Notes: generated by a model not told the origin, from the sequence alone. DNA of 64,000 nucleotides from Pteria penguin (GCA_035048485.1 CM068580.1:39235585-39299584); one strand, 5' to 3'. Counted from the stretch's first letter, positions 30,001 to 37,879 are shown. A program made the numbers and translations.

Positions 30001-33000
30001 CATATTTCAACAAATCGCTTCTTTGGGAGAAGATGTTAACACATGCATTTCAACGTTTATTTTGTCCTAGCTCCTCAGTAGAATAAAGAATGAATGGGTG
30101 ATTTAAATTTTAGATAGGACTGTGTAGTAAAAGAACTTGAAGTAAGTGTCCATGCACTGTGACATAATATAGAACAGTTCAAGTTAAATGAAAAACGGTG
30201 CAGGAATGTCTTTCAGATGCTCAGTGAATAGACTAGCAGCATTCAGATCTAAAGTTGATAATAACTTGAATGAAAATCTCTATAGATTTGTGTCCCTTAC
30301 TCCTGTCTAATAGAGGACCTGCTAATTTGACACAGTTACCTGTCTTATGTAGTTCAACATGTATACATTGGAAAGTCCATATCTAAATTTATTTTTTATG
30401 TGCCCAGATCGATAGATCGGGGGCATATTTTTTTGTCCTGTCTGTTTGTCCGTCTTTTGTCAACTTTACCTTGGCTATAACTTTTGAACCGTGAGAGATA
30501 GAGACTTCATATTTCACCTGCATACTCAACTAATGAAGCCTTTCAAATGACACCAAGTCAAAGACCTTTCGTCCTTGACAATGACCTTCACACTAAAATA
30601 ACTTTTTGCACTTTGGTGCCACGGGGGAATTAGTGTTTCACAAACACAACTTGTTCTTTTATAAACTTTGTTAAAAATTTTTGACAGAGACGGTTACTAT
30701 GGCTCTAAATCAAAGGATTGAACAAGTGTAAACTTGAAAATTTATTGTGATATTAATGTATGGAGAAAATTCATTCGACAGGATTGATTGTGACCAGAAA
30801 GTAGAGAAAGTCGACAGACATATTGCACCATTTCTTTATTCTGTATTAAGCTTTGACATTTTCACTTTAGAACTTGAGGTACCCACTTTACTTTAAAAAT
30901 CTTCAGATATGCCATAGAGAATGAAAAATAAATGAAACAGAGTATATAAGATGGATGTGGTGGTACTATTGATTGGATTCTGAAATGAGATTTCTGACAA
31001 AAGTAACTGAAGTTTGATATTTTTTAATTTTGTCTTATGATCAAGGCGCTCAGGTAAGCAGAACAGGTTCACTTGAACCTCTTATCTTAACACCCTCCCC
31101 TTTCTCCTTCAGTATTCCACTGTGAAATTGTTTTTTATATATTAATACGTCATTATAAATTGGATGAACAAGAAGAATCAAATTAAATTAATCAAATTAA
31201 ACTGTGCTTTCTAACATTGAAAGTACATTCTTTAAAAAACATCTGTTTTAAGAGGGAAAACATAATTTGATGATCCGGAGATATTTTTAATGAAATGAAT
31301 GGGTAATAAAGTATAAATAGATTAAGAGTTGATGTATCTCAGATTAAGGAGTCAGCTTCTATTAATGACAAAAAATGACCAAAAAATACATTTATGTCAA
31401 AAATGCATTTGCTGTTTTACAGAATATTAAGTTTTGTTATCAGTGTCACAATTTATGAAAATCATTTATCAAAACATTTTCTTTGACTGTTTATGTAGAA
31501 TATATATGTATACAGATGTATACTTGCTTCTTAAAATATGATCATCTTTCATGTGCATTGGAATATTTTAACAAAAATTTTTATCAAAACTAACCGTTCG
31601 TTCTTTGCTTGCTTTATAATCAACTTCTTTTAACAAATTTGTTATAAAGCTTACTCATCAGTAATAAACTGTTTAGAATTAAAATTGAGAATGTCAAAAA
31701 CTTGTCTTTATATACAATAGAATATATATATCATTTATATTTATATGAGATGTATCATTCAGCAAAGTTTCTAGTAAGTTGAATCACTTAAGTTAAGCAG
31801 ATAAAGAGTAAGTTACAAATGTTTTTGTTTCGCTTTGTTGGGTTTTTTTTTAATAACTTTAAAATGTTTATCTAATAGGTCCAGCCTCATAGTACAGAAA
31901 AAGAAGGTGCCAAAGACATGAGGTCATTATCTGGTGGGGAAAGATCATTCTCTACGGTCTGTTTTATCCTCTCACTCTGGGATGCTATGGAGTCACCATT
32001 CAGGTGTCTAGATGAATTTGATGTATTCATGGTAAGCAATCATTGTGTTTATGAAACTTAATGATTTTTTTTCTTAAAAAATTATGGATTTGACAGGATT
32101 AACAAATAAATTTGAATTTTTATAGCATTAAATGTTGTTGACAAGGCAAGATTTGGACTTCAAAAATAATTTTTATATTATCAAAATGGTGCTATGAATC
32201 AACACGAAGTTTAATATTAGTATATATTTTTACATTGTGTGCTTAACAGTTACCGTTGACTTACTTTTCAAAAACTGTAGTCATAACTTGTAAACAGTGA
32301 AAAATAGAGTTTGTACCAGGGGTAGACTTCATTTGTTTACTCCTTCTGACAATAACTTTTTGTGAAATCATAAGTTTTTGACATTGTGTCCTTTACTGTG
32401 ACCTTGACATACTTTTCCAAAACTTAAACATTGTCTCCATTTTGGGGCATCAGTGTTTACAAACACAACTTCTTTAGATATTTAATATCTGATAGTCCTA
32501 ATGGAGCCGCTATATACATAGGAGTTTGTGAATGAGAAGGTGGACTTAGACACATTGACTACTTCTATTTATGTAGGATATGGTGAACAGAAGGATTTCT
32601 ATGGATATGATGATGAAGGTAGCAGACAATCAACCTCATCGGCAATTTATCTTTCTTACTCCTCAGAATATGAGGTAAATATAACATAATCAGATAAGTC
32701 AATGTCTATCAGTAATAATTTGATCATTAGTCACTTTTTTTGTAATAAAACATGGTAATTGTAATGCCTATTATTAAATTCAAGAGTTCACAGTTTAAAA
32801 CAGTATTAGAGAAACTACGATTTTTCCTTTCTTATCAGTAAATCTTCACTGGAATTTAAGTACATTGTATCCTAATATGTTCACTCTGGATATCGTATAT
32901 CCTAATACATTATGTTCATATTGAATATCTTGCATCTTAGTGCCTGTATTCACACTGGGTATCTTGCACTTTAGTGCATAGTGTTCATACTAGTTTAGTT

Positions 33001-33691
33001 TACTATATTTTTCATATCCCATACCTTACATTTAGTTTAAGCCGGTGTTGCGCAGTGGATGAGGTGCTCAGCTCGTGACCTAGAGGTCCCGGGTTCGCCC
33101 AGAGCACACTGGTGATCTGTCTTTAGGATGAGACAGTGAAAACTGAGGTCCCATGTCATGGTAGGCGTAGCACGTAAAAGATCCCTCACTGCTTCGGGTG
33201 GGTCCATTGCAAAGGTAGAAATTTCTATGCAATGCATCAGGCAGATGCCGTCACCATATATGTGAAATAACCGTGGAGTGACATAAAACAATAATCAATC
33301 AATCAACCTTACATTTAGTTCAGTATATCTTGCACCTTTCTGCAGCATGTTCACACCATATATCTTACTCTCAATGCATTTTGTTTATACTTGATGTCCT
33401 ACACTTTAATGCACTATGTTCACACTTGGTATCTTACATCTTATACACTAGGTTCACACTTGATATGGTGCAGCTTAGAGCACCATACTCACACTTGATT
33501 TTAACTAGTATGTATTATCAAACCTATTATGATATTCAACTATGCTATATATCTGTCCATACTGTTGCAGTCAACTAGGGATTCAGGCAGCTTCATTAAA
33601 TATCTTCCGCATGCCTGATCCAGACAGAGGCTCTGGGGTTATTCCGTTCCAGACTGTTAATACAGAAGATGAGGATATGGAACAGGATTAA
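1..33691 (+). CDS. SMC6: SMC6, structural maintenance of chromosomes protein 6 (5'-partial, 20 exons)
   Basis: SMC6 pairs with SMC5 in the nuclear Smc5/6 ATPase complex for DNA repair and replication-fork maintenance. Joining 20 exons, all with GT-AG borders and matching phases, gives one open frame of 860 codons plus stop if both duplicated exons are counted (806-807 residues if only one is used). Order: coiled coil (1-2,180), hinge (about 2,200-15,500), returning coil rich in E, K and Q (15,500-21,159), head-proximal exons (24,577-25,474), then the ATPase C-lobe with LSGGERS and Walker [11 protein letters not shown] (31,879-32,600), and an acidic C-terminus ending at the TAA at 33,689. Hinge, signature and tail match my memory of vertebrate SMC6 closely, which separates it from SMC5, Rad50 and cohesin/condensin SMCs. 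The Walker A lobe is upstream of the window. Most introns carry repeats. Confidence 0.96.
237..383 (+). CDS. SMC6: SMC6 exon e2, coiled coil
   Basis: Acceptor ttgtag, donor gtgtgt, phase 0 to 0, 49 codons. It begins [11 protein letters not shown] and ends KKNTRNAL, a heptad-like charged coiled coil. Confidence 0.9.
384..1021. other. SMC6 intron, no recognised feature
   Basis: An AT-rich intron between e2 and e3. Short open frames on both strands look like chance. No repeat family was recognised. Confidence 0.6.
1022..1110 (+). CDS. SMC6: SMC6 exon e3, coiled coil
   Basis: Acceptor attacag, donor gtaaaa, 29 codons plus two bases. It encodes [19 protein letters not shown] and onward. The split codon is completed by the first base of the exon at 1,255. 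Confidence 0.88.
1255..1446 (+). CDS. SMC6: SMC6 exon e4, coiled coil
   Basis: Acceptor tttgtag. It completes the split codon and runs 63 codons plus two bases. The frame would hit TAA at 1,448, but the donor gtaact at 1,447 leaves exactly the two bases needed by the next exon. The 3' border is the least certain part of this exon. Confidence 0.82.
1961..2001 (+). repeat. Tail of a hairpin-headed repeat (gggtgtattatgcc type)
   Basis: It reads ggtgtattatgccatgct...ttgctcttgtta, the same terminal signature as at 7,608 and 35,039. No head was recognised upstream. Confidence 0.55.
2130..2308 (+). CDS. SMC6: SMC6 exon e5, coil-to-hinge junction
   Basis: Acceptor tttgtag, donor gtatgt, phase 2 in and phase 1 out. 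It holds the conserved entry to the hinge, [15 protein letters not shown], then [10 protein letters not shown], which matches SMC6 hinges closely. Confidence 0.95.
2719..4098 (+). mobile_element. Pogo/Tigger-like DNA transposon relic
   Basis: It starts cagtgcccgccacttaattg and ends caattaagcggcttgcactg, an imperfect TIR of about 24 bp flanked by TA on both sides (2,717-2,718 and 4,099-4,100). The interior includes a transposase fragment around 3,180-3,350 with [20 protein letters not shown], typical of the C-terminus of pogo/Tigger transposases, interrupted by stops. A 63-bp segment is tandemly doubled at 2,771-2,896. It lies in the SMC6 intron between e5 and e6 and cannot encode an active protein. 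Confidence 0.85.
3225..3350 (+). pseudogene. Pogo/Tigger transposase C-terminal fragment
   Basis: The frame from [15 protein letters not shown] to the TAG at 3,348 matches the segment that follows the DDE core of Tigger-like transposases. A TGA lies shortly upstream in the same frame, and no intact DDE core was found. Confidence 0.75.
4231..4406 (+). CDS. SMC6: SMC6 exon e6, hinge
   Basis: Acceptor cttgtag, donor gtaata. It encodes hinge core motifs [20 protein letters not shown] and DERVLES. The [11 protein letters not shown] stretch is diagnostic for SMC6. Confidence 0.97.
4776..5455. mobile_element. Short TIR element (hAT-like ends)
   Basis: It starts cagggatgcaa and ends ttgcaaccctg, so the 11-bp termini match at 10 positions. 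The 680-bp interior is non-coding and includes a CT/CA-rich stretch (4,970-5,100) and a local palindrome around gggcccatgtgggcccc. No clear target duplication was found, so the hAT label is tentative. Confidence 0.5.
5494..5737. repeat. Minisatellite, about 44-60 bp unit, five copies
   Basis: Direct tandem copies of a unit containing atattccagaagttagtccc and atgacgaagcacaaactg. The last units are about 44 bp; the first two carry 11-16 bp insertions. It lies in an SMC6 intron. Confidence 0.85.
6355..6381 (+). CDS. SMC6: SMC6 exon e7, 27-nt microexon in the hinge
   Basis: Nine codons, DNVYDVRRH, between ttttacag and gtaagt, phase 0 at both ends. It matches the YDVRH stretch that follows the SAFK/SEFR segment in SMC6 hinges. 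Too short for ORF-based gene finding but needed for continuity. Confidence 0.88.
6841..7045. repeat. Dispersed repeat, copy 1
   Basis: It shares two blocks with 49,070-49,245: ctccctcatgcatag...tctg and gagcatcactgaagagac...ttgtcgaaatg. I recall the second block from other bivalve non-coding sequences. No coding capacity. Confidence 0.65.
7320..7648 (+). repeat. Partial hairpin-headed repeat with two inner units
   Basis: Two approximate copies of a unit containing gaataatatttcacagaattg (7,385 and 7,527), then the tail cgggcgtattatgccaca...gctcttgtta. The expected hairpin head was not recognised. Confidence 0.55.
8648..8782. repeat. 135-bp near-perfect palindrome (hairpin MITE)
   Basis: caggtattcataaataaatc at the left matches gatttatttacgaatacctg at the right as an inverted repeat, and pairing continues almost to the centre through ttgaaacgaccccttca and tgaaggggcgtttcaa. 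It could fold into one long stem. It lies in the SMC6 intron before e8. Confidence 0.8.
9102..9185 (+). CDS. SMC6: SMC6 exon e8, hinge
   Basis: Acceptor gttttag, donor gtaagt, 28 codons, phase 0 to 0. The residues STVLEMLEI...VVSNCLIDQ match the SMC6 hinge strand that precedes IETVLLI. Confidence 0.93.
10479..11237. mobile_element. Pogo-like MITE
   Basis: It starts cagttgaacttcgataactc and ends gagttatcaaagttagaatg, an imperfect TIR flanked by TA (10,477-10,478 and 11,238-11,239). Subterminal copies of actcgaa occur at both ends, as in the element at 50,805. No transposase frame. Confidence 0.75.
11606..11800 (+). repeat. Four tandem copies of a 3' splice site plus exon start
   Basis: A unit of 49-52 bp, ttttgatattact(a/g)ttctatatag followed by a cggaacattgagag-like stretch, occurs four times. 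The AGs are at 11,628-29, 11,677-78, 11,727-28 and 11,779-80. The last is the SMC6 e9 acceptor. Confidence 0.85.
11781..11879 (+). CDS. SMC6: SMC6 exon e9, hinge, behind a multiplied 3' splice site
   Basis: Acceptor ctatatag, donor gttgga, 33 codons, phase 0 to 0. It starts [18 protein letters not shown] and ends GPPKNCNE, which bridges CLIDQ (9,185) and [10 protein letters not shown] (15,417) without a gap. Three further copies of the acceptor plus exon start lie just upstream (AG at 11,628, 11,677 and 11,727). Only the last copy opens the correct frame. Confidence 0.9.
11959..14000 (+). repeat. Hairpin-headed repeat (agtccctct...agaggggac) split by another insertion
   Basis: Head hairpin at 11,959-11,987, then gtc/tgtctgt-rich sequence, then a unit with ccatgcttacagataccaagc at about 12,069. 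A second copy of that unit (acatgcttccagaaattaag) resumes at 13,847 after the element at 12,211-13,843. The element is therefore the host of a nested insertion. Confidence 0.6.
12211..13843 (+). repeat. Hairpin-headed repeat with about 10 tandem 145-bp units
   Basis: The head agctcacctgagc...gctcaagtgagct forms a hairpin. The tail is ggtgagcgatataggcccac...gggcctcttgttt. Between them lie about ten 142-147-bp units. Each has acttcttctccagaa, tgcacagaatttcaccaaac, ccaagatggccgccattg and ctctgattggttgac. A terminal head and tail with a tandem core resembles the pearl/HINE architecture reported in bivalves, but I cannot confirm family identity. Confidence 0.85.
14190..14500 (+). pseudogene. Tc1/mariner transposase relic
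   Basis: A fragment with SVMVWGG and, after a gap, [17 protein letters not shown], a hallmark of the C-terminal catalytic region of Tc1-type transposases. The stretch between them is shortened and the frame ends after QLIGH. No TIRs were found. It lies in the SMC6 intron before e10. Confidence 0.85.
15417..15686 (+). CDS. SMC6: SMC6 exon e10, end of hinge and start of returning coil
   Basis: Acceptor ccacag, donor gtgagt, 90 codons, phase 0 to 0. GDQVW...LRYYSSN closes the hinge. A long E/K/Q-rich coiled coil follows. Confidence 0.96.
15968..16024 (+). CDS. SMC6: SMC6 exon e11, coiled coil
   Basis: Acceptor tttgtag, donor gtaagt, 19 codons, phase 0 to 0, encoding [19 protein letters not shown]. 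The VDVSTY end resembles the VDIATLE segment of other SMC6 proteins. Confidence 0.9.
16309..16479 (+). CDS. SMC6: SMC6 exon e12, coiled coil
   Basis: Acceptor tcaatag, donor gtaatg, 57 codons, phase 0 to 0. Charged coiled coil ending AEVGEPLK, which corresponds to the ADPLKDEL region of SMC6. Confidence 0.92.
16607..16990 (+). repeat. Hairpin-headed repeat (atgcccctg...caggagcat)
   Basis: Head hairpin at 16,607-16,635, then tgtctttttgtttgtttg and segments such as gtgaccttgaccacgac and ataacttttgaaac. Related wording occurs at 30,401. The 3' limit is uncertain. Confidence 0.55.
17590..17727 (+). CDS. SMC6: SMC6 exon e13, coiled coil
   Basis: Acceptor ctccag, donor gtatgt, 46 codons, phase 0 to 0. 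It contains [17 protein letters not shown], which matches the KRHYEEKQKEH segment of SMC6. Confidence 0.93.
18911..19400 (+). repeat. Hairpin-headed repeat with about 2.5 tandem 158-bp units
   Basis: The head atgcaccccgaagggagagcat is followed by gtccgtccgtttgtcc. Units starting ttttgtc(t/c)ggagcataacac recur at about 18,970, 19,128 and 19,285. Confidence 0.75.
19905..20023 (+). CDS. SMC6: SMC6 exon e14, coiled coil
   Basis: Acceptor tttcag, donor gtaaga, 39 codons plus two bases. It begins [20 protein letters not shown]. The ending SEEKR/S leads into the next exon. Confidence 0.9.
20983..21019. repeat. (TG)n(TA)n palindromic microsatellite
   Basis: gtgtgtgtatatatatatac and acacacatatgtatata form a self-complementary stretch 40-75 bp before the SMC6 e15 acceptor. 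Confidence 0.8.
21060..21159 (+). CDS. SMC6: SMC6 exon e15, coiled coil
   Basis: Acceptor tatcag, donor gtaagt. It completes the split serine, then [20 protein letters not shown]... to FLT, phase 0 out. It matches the HGDREEIMRQY segment of SMC6. A (TG)n(TA)n palindrome lies 40-75 bp upstream. Confidence 0.93.
21690..21776 (-). repeat. tRNA-like relic, possible SINE fragment
   Basis: On the - strand the sequence reads agtagctcagttggtaca, a perfect tRNA A-box context, and further on ggttttggtcctgaaac (plus strand) gives only a degenerate B-box. No cloverleaf was established, so I treat it as a relic and not as a tRNA gene. Confidence 0.4.
21777..23257. other. SMC6 intron, nothing recognised
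   Basis: AT-rich intronic sequence. Short phrases such as gatttcaggtgaaacttggtc recur loosely at about 22,075 and 22,190, but no element borders could be set. Confidence 0.5.
23258..23800 (+). repeat. Hairpin-headed repeat (agtcccctg...caggaggggact)
   Basis: Head hairpin at 23,258-23,287, followed by tgtctgtttgtccgtctgtg. Inner units with gat(a)ataacttgagtta(g)gaatgacc recur at about 23,330, 23,480 and 23,665. Confidence 0.7.
24577..24738 (+). CDS. SMC6: SMC6 duplicated head-proximal exon, diverged copy A
   Basis: Acceptor atttcag, donor gttagt, 54 codons, phase 0 to 0. It starts [17 protein letters not shown] and ends [17 protein letters not shown]. It aligns along its whole length with the exon at 25,316 (shared pattern R..........K..F..L...N...GK.....H.KE.L) and, less well, with vertebrate SMC6. 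Splice sites and frame are intact. It could be a mutually exclusive alternative to copy B, an in-frame insertion, or an unused decaying duplicate. Transcripts are needed to decide. Confidence 0.75.
25316..25474 (+). CDS. SMC6: SMC6 duplicated head-proximal exon, conserved copy B
   Basis: Acceptor tgttacag, donor gtaagt, 53 codons, phase 0 to 0. [18 protein letters not shown] and [17 protein letters not shown] match the canonical SMC6 segment EHRFKTYQQFRR...GKMNFDHKNETLSIS better than copy A does, so this is likely the default exon. It joins coil to ATPase C-lobe. Confidence 0.94.
26031..27155 (+). repeat. Two stacked hairpin-headed repeats (agctcacct type)
   Basis: Heads at 26,031-26,055 and 26,292-26,322, each a short hairpin followed by aacttcttc-type units. 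One tail, aacgatataggcccactta...cctcttgttttt, is at 27,117-27,155. Either one element lies inside another, or the head region was duplicated. Confidence 0.65.
27686..28340 (+). repeat. Tandem array of about 140-165-bp units
   Basis: tagcttgat(t/c)tcttgcatac recurs at about 27,728, 27,874, 28,039, 28,180 and 28,317, each followed by taatgataccaa and ggtgaccttgacctcaattt. A (G)n run follows at about 28,417. No typical hairpin head was seen. Confidence 0.75.
28341..29690. other. SMC6 intron with G homopolymers
   Basis: Low-complexity intronic sequence with runs of at least 13 G near 28,417 and 29,480. No coding exon was recognised between copy B and e17. Confidence 0.5.
29697..31086 (+). repeat. 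Degenerate agctcacct-type repeat with a nested second repeat
   Basis: Decayed head agcgaacttgagccaagct at about 29,699. Tail gcgctcaggtaagcag...cttgaacctctta at 31,047-31,085. A different head (tgcccagatcgatagatcgg, 30,401-30,425) with tgtctgtttgtccgtc starts within it. Confidence 0.5.
31879..32031 (+). CDS. SMC6: SMC6 exon e17, ABC signature and Walker B
   Basis: Acceptor ctaatag, donor gtaagc, 51 codons, phase 0 to 0. It holds [20 protein letters not shown] (signature) and [13 protein letters not shown] (Walker B, with catalytic D-E). Confidence 0.99.
32577..32674 (+). CDS. SMC6: SMC6 exon e18, ATPase C-lobe
   Basis: Acceptor tatgtag, donor gtaaat, 32 codons plus two bases. [19 protein letters not shown], then [11 protein letters not shown] (H-loop region), typical of SMC6. 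Confidence 0.98.
33038..33306 (+). mobile_element. tRNA-derived SINE, copy S1
   Basis: The 5' end is tRNA-like (gcgcagtggatgaggtgctc A-box region; gtcccgggttcg B-box). The body includes gtgaaataaccgtggagtga and the tail is (aatc)n. A perfect 14-bp duplication, ccttacatttagtt, flanks it (33,024-33,037 and 33,307-33,320). It lies in the last SMC6 intron. Confidence 0.92.
33571..33691 (+). CDS. SMC6: SMC6 terminal coding exon e19
   Basis: Acceptor gttgcag. It completes the split serine and runs [16 protein letters not shown], then an acidic EDEDMEQD tail to TAA at 33,689-33,691. The 3' UTR end was not fixed. Confidence 0.97.
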
Positions 33692-34130
33692 TGCAGAAAC
33701 CAGCTCTATCCTGATTATATTCTAGTCAAGAGTAAATGTGCTTTGTGAAAAGATTTGTGATAGTGAACAGGAAAGGATTTTTTTTTTTCATTTTACTCCT
33801 AATTTTCATTCAGTTTGTAGTACCAACTCTCAAATGATATGATGAAGTAACTTGTACAATATGATTAGACCTATCTTTGTTTGATATAAAGATACTTCAA
33901 TCCATGTAGATTGATGAAATAACGATAAGATGGTAAAATGATACAGAGTTCATTGTTCGTATTGTTAATCCTGCTATTTTGTTGTGCAGTTTTAAAATGC
34001 AACTGTGCATTAAACTTGCTTGTCTTAGAAAATTTAGATTAATTTTATTATTCAAAAAAAAAACACTGAGGAACTGAATATTGTTACCATTTTCTTTCAC
34101 TTTGTATTATCTACTCTGTTCGAAGTTTTA
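33692..34130. other. SMC6 3' flank
   Basis: Presumed 3' UTR and downstream sequence, AT-rich. I did not identify the poly(A) site with confidence. Confidence 0.4.
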
Positions 34131-35078
34131 TACGCCCGTCATTAGACGGGACGTATTATGTTATGGCGCTGTCCGGCCGGCCGGCCGTCCATGCGTCAGT
34201 CTGTCTGGGGTCATGTTTTCCGGACTTTTTTTTTTGCCGTCTTTCAAGATATTGAGTTGAAATTTGGTATATAGCTTTATTTTAAGCGGTGTCAGTACCA
34301 GTTTGAGTTTTGTTACGATTGACTTACTTTTGACGGATTTATGGCCCTTGGACTTATAAATTTCAAGATTTTTTCAGAAATTCATTAAAAATCTATTTTT
34401 TGTCAAAACATTATGAAATTTCTCATGAACCAAGTAAAGTGTACCAACTATCACATTTTAATATCTTTTTCTTCATTTTTGAGAAATTTATAATTTTAGA
34501 GGAGGGGGGGTTGACCATATGTCTTAGGTCATGTTTTCCGGAATTTTTTTTGCCGTCTTTCAAGATATTGAGTTGAAATTCAGTATATAGCTTTATATCA
34601 AGCAGCATCAGTACCAGTTCGAGTTTTGTTACGATTGACTTACTTTTGACGGATTTATGGCCCTTGGACTTATAGATTTCAAGATTTCGTTTTGAAAATT
34701 CATTAAAAATCTAATTTTTGTAACAACATTATGAAATTTACCATGAAACAAATAAAACGTACGCACTTCCACATATTTTAGAAGTATTGATATCTTTTTC
34801 TTCATTTTTGAGAAATTTATAATTTTAGGAGGGGGGGGGCGCCTTGTTCCTAAAAAATTTCAAGGTTTTTTTTGCAGGTCAAGTTCCAGGATGGGTTGGA
34901 TAGGACCATTTTTGCAGGAGTTATTGCCCTTGGTTTTATCCTATGATAAAATGCTATTAAATGCAATTAACTGCAGTAAACGTCAGATGATTTTCATGAA
35001 AATCATGCCAAATGCGAATTGATCCTGTCCGAATTAAGCAATGGGCGTATTATGCCACGCTAGGCGTTGCTCTTGTTC
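34131..35078 (+). repeat. Hairpin-headed repeat (tacgcccgtc...gacgggacgta), two 325-bp units
   Basis: Head hairpin at 34,131-34,155, then ggccggccggccgtcc and gtctgtctgg. Units starting ggtcatgttttccgga recur at about 34,209 and 34,535. The tail is gggcgtattatgccacgcta...gctcttgttc. Confidence 0.85.
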
Positions 35079-36554
35079 TTTGAAGTTTCCTTTAATCACA
35101 AAATATGCCAGATTTTTTATTAGAGATAGGCAGATTCCTTCAATAAAACAACAACAATTTTACTGTAACTAAAACTTGTGTGCAGTATGATGGCATCAGA
35201 CACAGTTCTATTTAATTTTCAAGGAATGTTTGACATCACAACATTGGGTGCAAAACAAAAACTGAATGATAAAGGTTAAAATGCCAGAAATACAACACAG
35301 TTGCAAATTAGTAGTTATGTTTTTTTTTTCTTTTTTGCATCAAAAGATTGCTATAGGGAATTATGCTTTTAGATGGAACATTCTGTCCACCTACCAGCTA
35401 TAATCTGAAATGATTTATTTTAGTGCCAAAAAAAATGGTTTGGAAAAATAAAATAAAATTTTCCTCCACAAAAAAGAGGTCTGATTGATTACCGGTACTA
35501 TGTATAGCTATGATGTATTACTGTAGTACAATTGTACTTTATACCAGATACATGTATTGATTATTACTATTTTATTATTGTCATAATGTGGAAGCAATCT
35601 CCAGCATTTTATTCATTTATACCTCTGAAGAATTAGTGCTTACTAGTATTATAATAAGAAGAAATGTGTACTCTTTTTTTGTTTAAAAACATGTGCTTAT
35701 AATATTAAATAGGAAGTGTACAGAATTAAGTAGGATATTTTAATTATGCAATTAATTTTACTGAAGTTGTGTTTTTAAAAAGAAATTTTTGTTTGATATT
35801 GGTTTCTGTCTCAAACATTATGACTGTCTTCAAACTATTTGATTTTTATTAAATTTAAGTCAGTTCTGAGAAAATAGTTCATAACATGATTCAGTACAAA
35901 ATGAAAATTGATGTACATGTGTATATCTCAACCAACATTTATGGGTAGCAATTCAATAACTGAGAATTTTTCTTCCTTTTCATATACGTACAAGGCATAT
36001 TGTGGGAATTGAGATAATTATTTTAGCAAAAACAAAAGCATACATGTACTTAAGAAAAAAAGAAGATTTTAATCAGAGATATTACAGTTTTGTATTTTAC
36101 AATTTTTCTTTCATTCACTGAATAAGATTTAGATCAAACCTATAAACAACACTTTGTCAGATATATATAAACAACACATTTTTTATCAGAATAAATGCTC
36201 ATGGTTACTTTGTTGAAAATATATATATATATTGAAAAAAAAATACTGACTGAAACATATAAAAGTAGTTATTGTCTTTTCATCAGTCTTAAAACATGTT
36301 TGGAACAGAACAGGAAGATAAGAGACTGAAGACTGAGTGTCATGACCTTTAGATTACTTACACAACTTTACAATATAGAATATATGATTAGAGGATGTAG
36401 ATGTCACTGTGCATATTTGACTGTTGTTTGTGCACAGTCCATATCGCCTTAAAAATGATACTGATAAGGAGGACACAGGAGAGCTTATCCTGTCAAAATG
36501 ATGGTTATGTATGATATCCTGACATCACTTTCTGATTATTAAGATAGGTTTATC
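35079..36554. other. Intergenic AT-rich sequence
   Basis: No gene, conserved frame or named repeat recognised. It includes a short (AT)n run near 36,220. Confidence 0.5.
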
Positions 36555-36566
36555 TCCACATCCTGA

Positions 36567-36837
36567 AGCCGGTGTGGCCTAGTAGATAAGGTGTTGGGCT
36601 CGTGATCGAGAGGTCCCGGGTTCGACTCCCACCCTGGGCTCACTGGTGCTCTGTCTTTAGGATAAGACAGTAAAACCGAGATTCCGTGTCACGGTAGGCG
36701 TGGCACGTAAAAGATCCCTCACTGCTTTGGGTGGGTCGGTTGCAAAGGTCCAAATTTGTATGCAATACATCAGGCAGATGCCGTCACCATATACCAGAAA
36801 AAATCGTGGAGTGACGTAAAACAATAATCAATAAATT
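36567..36837 (+). mobile_element. tRNA-derived SINE, copy S2
   Basis: The best-preserved copy: A-box tggcctagtagataaggtg, B-box gggttcgactccc, body, and tail ataatcaata. A perfect 12-bp duplication, tccacatcctga, flanks it (36,555-36,566 and 36,838-36,849). Confidence 0.95.
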
Positions 36838-36959
36838 TCCACATCCTGAGGTTTTCAAAACCGATCTTCATACAAACTTGATTGATTATGCAATATAGAA
36901 TTATCCATCTCGTGCTAGATTAGATTGACATGAGTCTTTTTCACAAGGTTGCTGAGTTT

Positions 36960-37203
36960 TTCTTTTTTTTTTTTTTTTTTTTGATTCGATATTGATTTTT
37001 CACATTTTCAACTTTTTCTTCCCTACTTCTTGGTTCATTATGAGGAAACTTGGTAGGTATTCAATAAAATATGGTCATGTAAAATCTGAGATGATTTAAA
37101 AGAAACTAAAGACTTATGGCCACCTACAAGCATTCTTCAATATCATTGTGCAATGCTTTCTTTGTCTCGGGTGAGCGATATAGGCTCACTTGGACTTTTA
37201 GCT
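36960..37203 (+). repeat. Headless agctcacct-type repeat fragment
   Basis: It has acattttcaactttttcttc, one inner unit, and the tail gggtgagcgatataggctca...cttttagc. The head is missing; a T run of about 20 lies at the 5' side. Confidence 0.55.
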
Positions 37204-37229
37204 ACTTTTGTTATCATGTATGTTGTACA

Positions 37230-37640
37230 TGGATATACACGTAAATAAGGGGCGGACAAGACGAGAGGTCCCGAGTCGTGGAAATTGGCGGCAAGCGGGT
37301 GTGCTACCTGTTGAGAAAATCTCACAGAAAGCAGATGGTAGAGCCCTTGCCCACTGTCCGCCCCTCAAAATGGACCTGCAGCAGTCAGGATATTTATTTT
37401 CGTTTCAGTCAAAGCTATTTCCAACATTTTCGGGGTCAGAGTATTTATTTCCAAATGGCGCCAGGTCTCCCCCTCAGAATCAAATGGCCGTCCCCGTTTT
37501 AAAACTCCGTACTTTTGTCCCCCTTTCCCTGAAAGTCCTAACGTTTATAACCTCGGGACCAGGTAATGACTTTCGCTCTCCCCAAAGATGTGAACGTCTG
37601 TGCTATCCCCTTCCTCACATTGGTTAAACGTGACTTTTTC
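37230..37640. other. GC-richer block of unknown nature
   Basis: This block is more GC-rich than its surroundings. ggggcggaca (37,250) and tgtccgcccc (37,356) form an inverted pair. Frames of 139 and 74 codons overlap here on the + strand, but no domain was recognised. Confidence 0.35.
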
Positions 37641-37879
37641 ATTTCCTGCTGCGCGGTAGGATTCCGTTATCTACATCATGATACGCACACAGTGGATACT
37701 GCATTTATTCGTCGGGGTTGTTTTGTTTTTTAGCAATCGTTTTTTATAATAACTTAGTCAAAACATTAGGCCTACTGCAGTATACATAAAACACACTTTT
37801 TAAAGTCTGATGAATCAGTCTAGAAGATTTTTAACGGAATGTTATGTGATACTCAAGTTTACTATTCTAAAATGATCCT

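Noticed and set aside
37208..37627. 139-codon frame in a GC-richer block
   Set aside because: No motif, no splice support and an overlapping alternative frame; kept only as an unassigned block.
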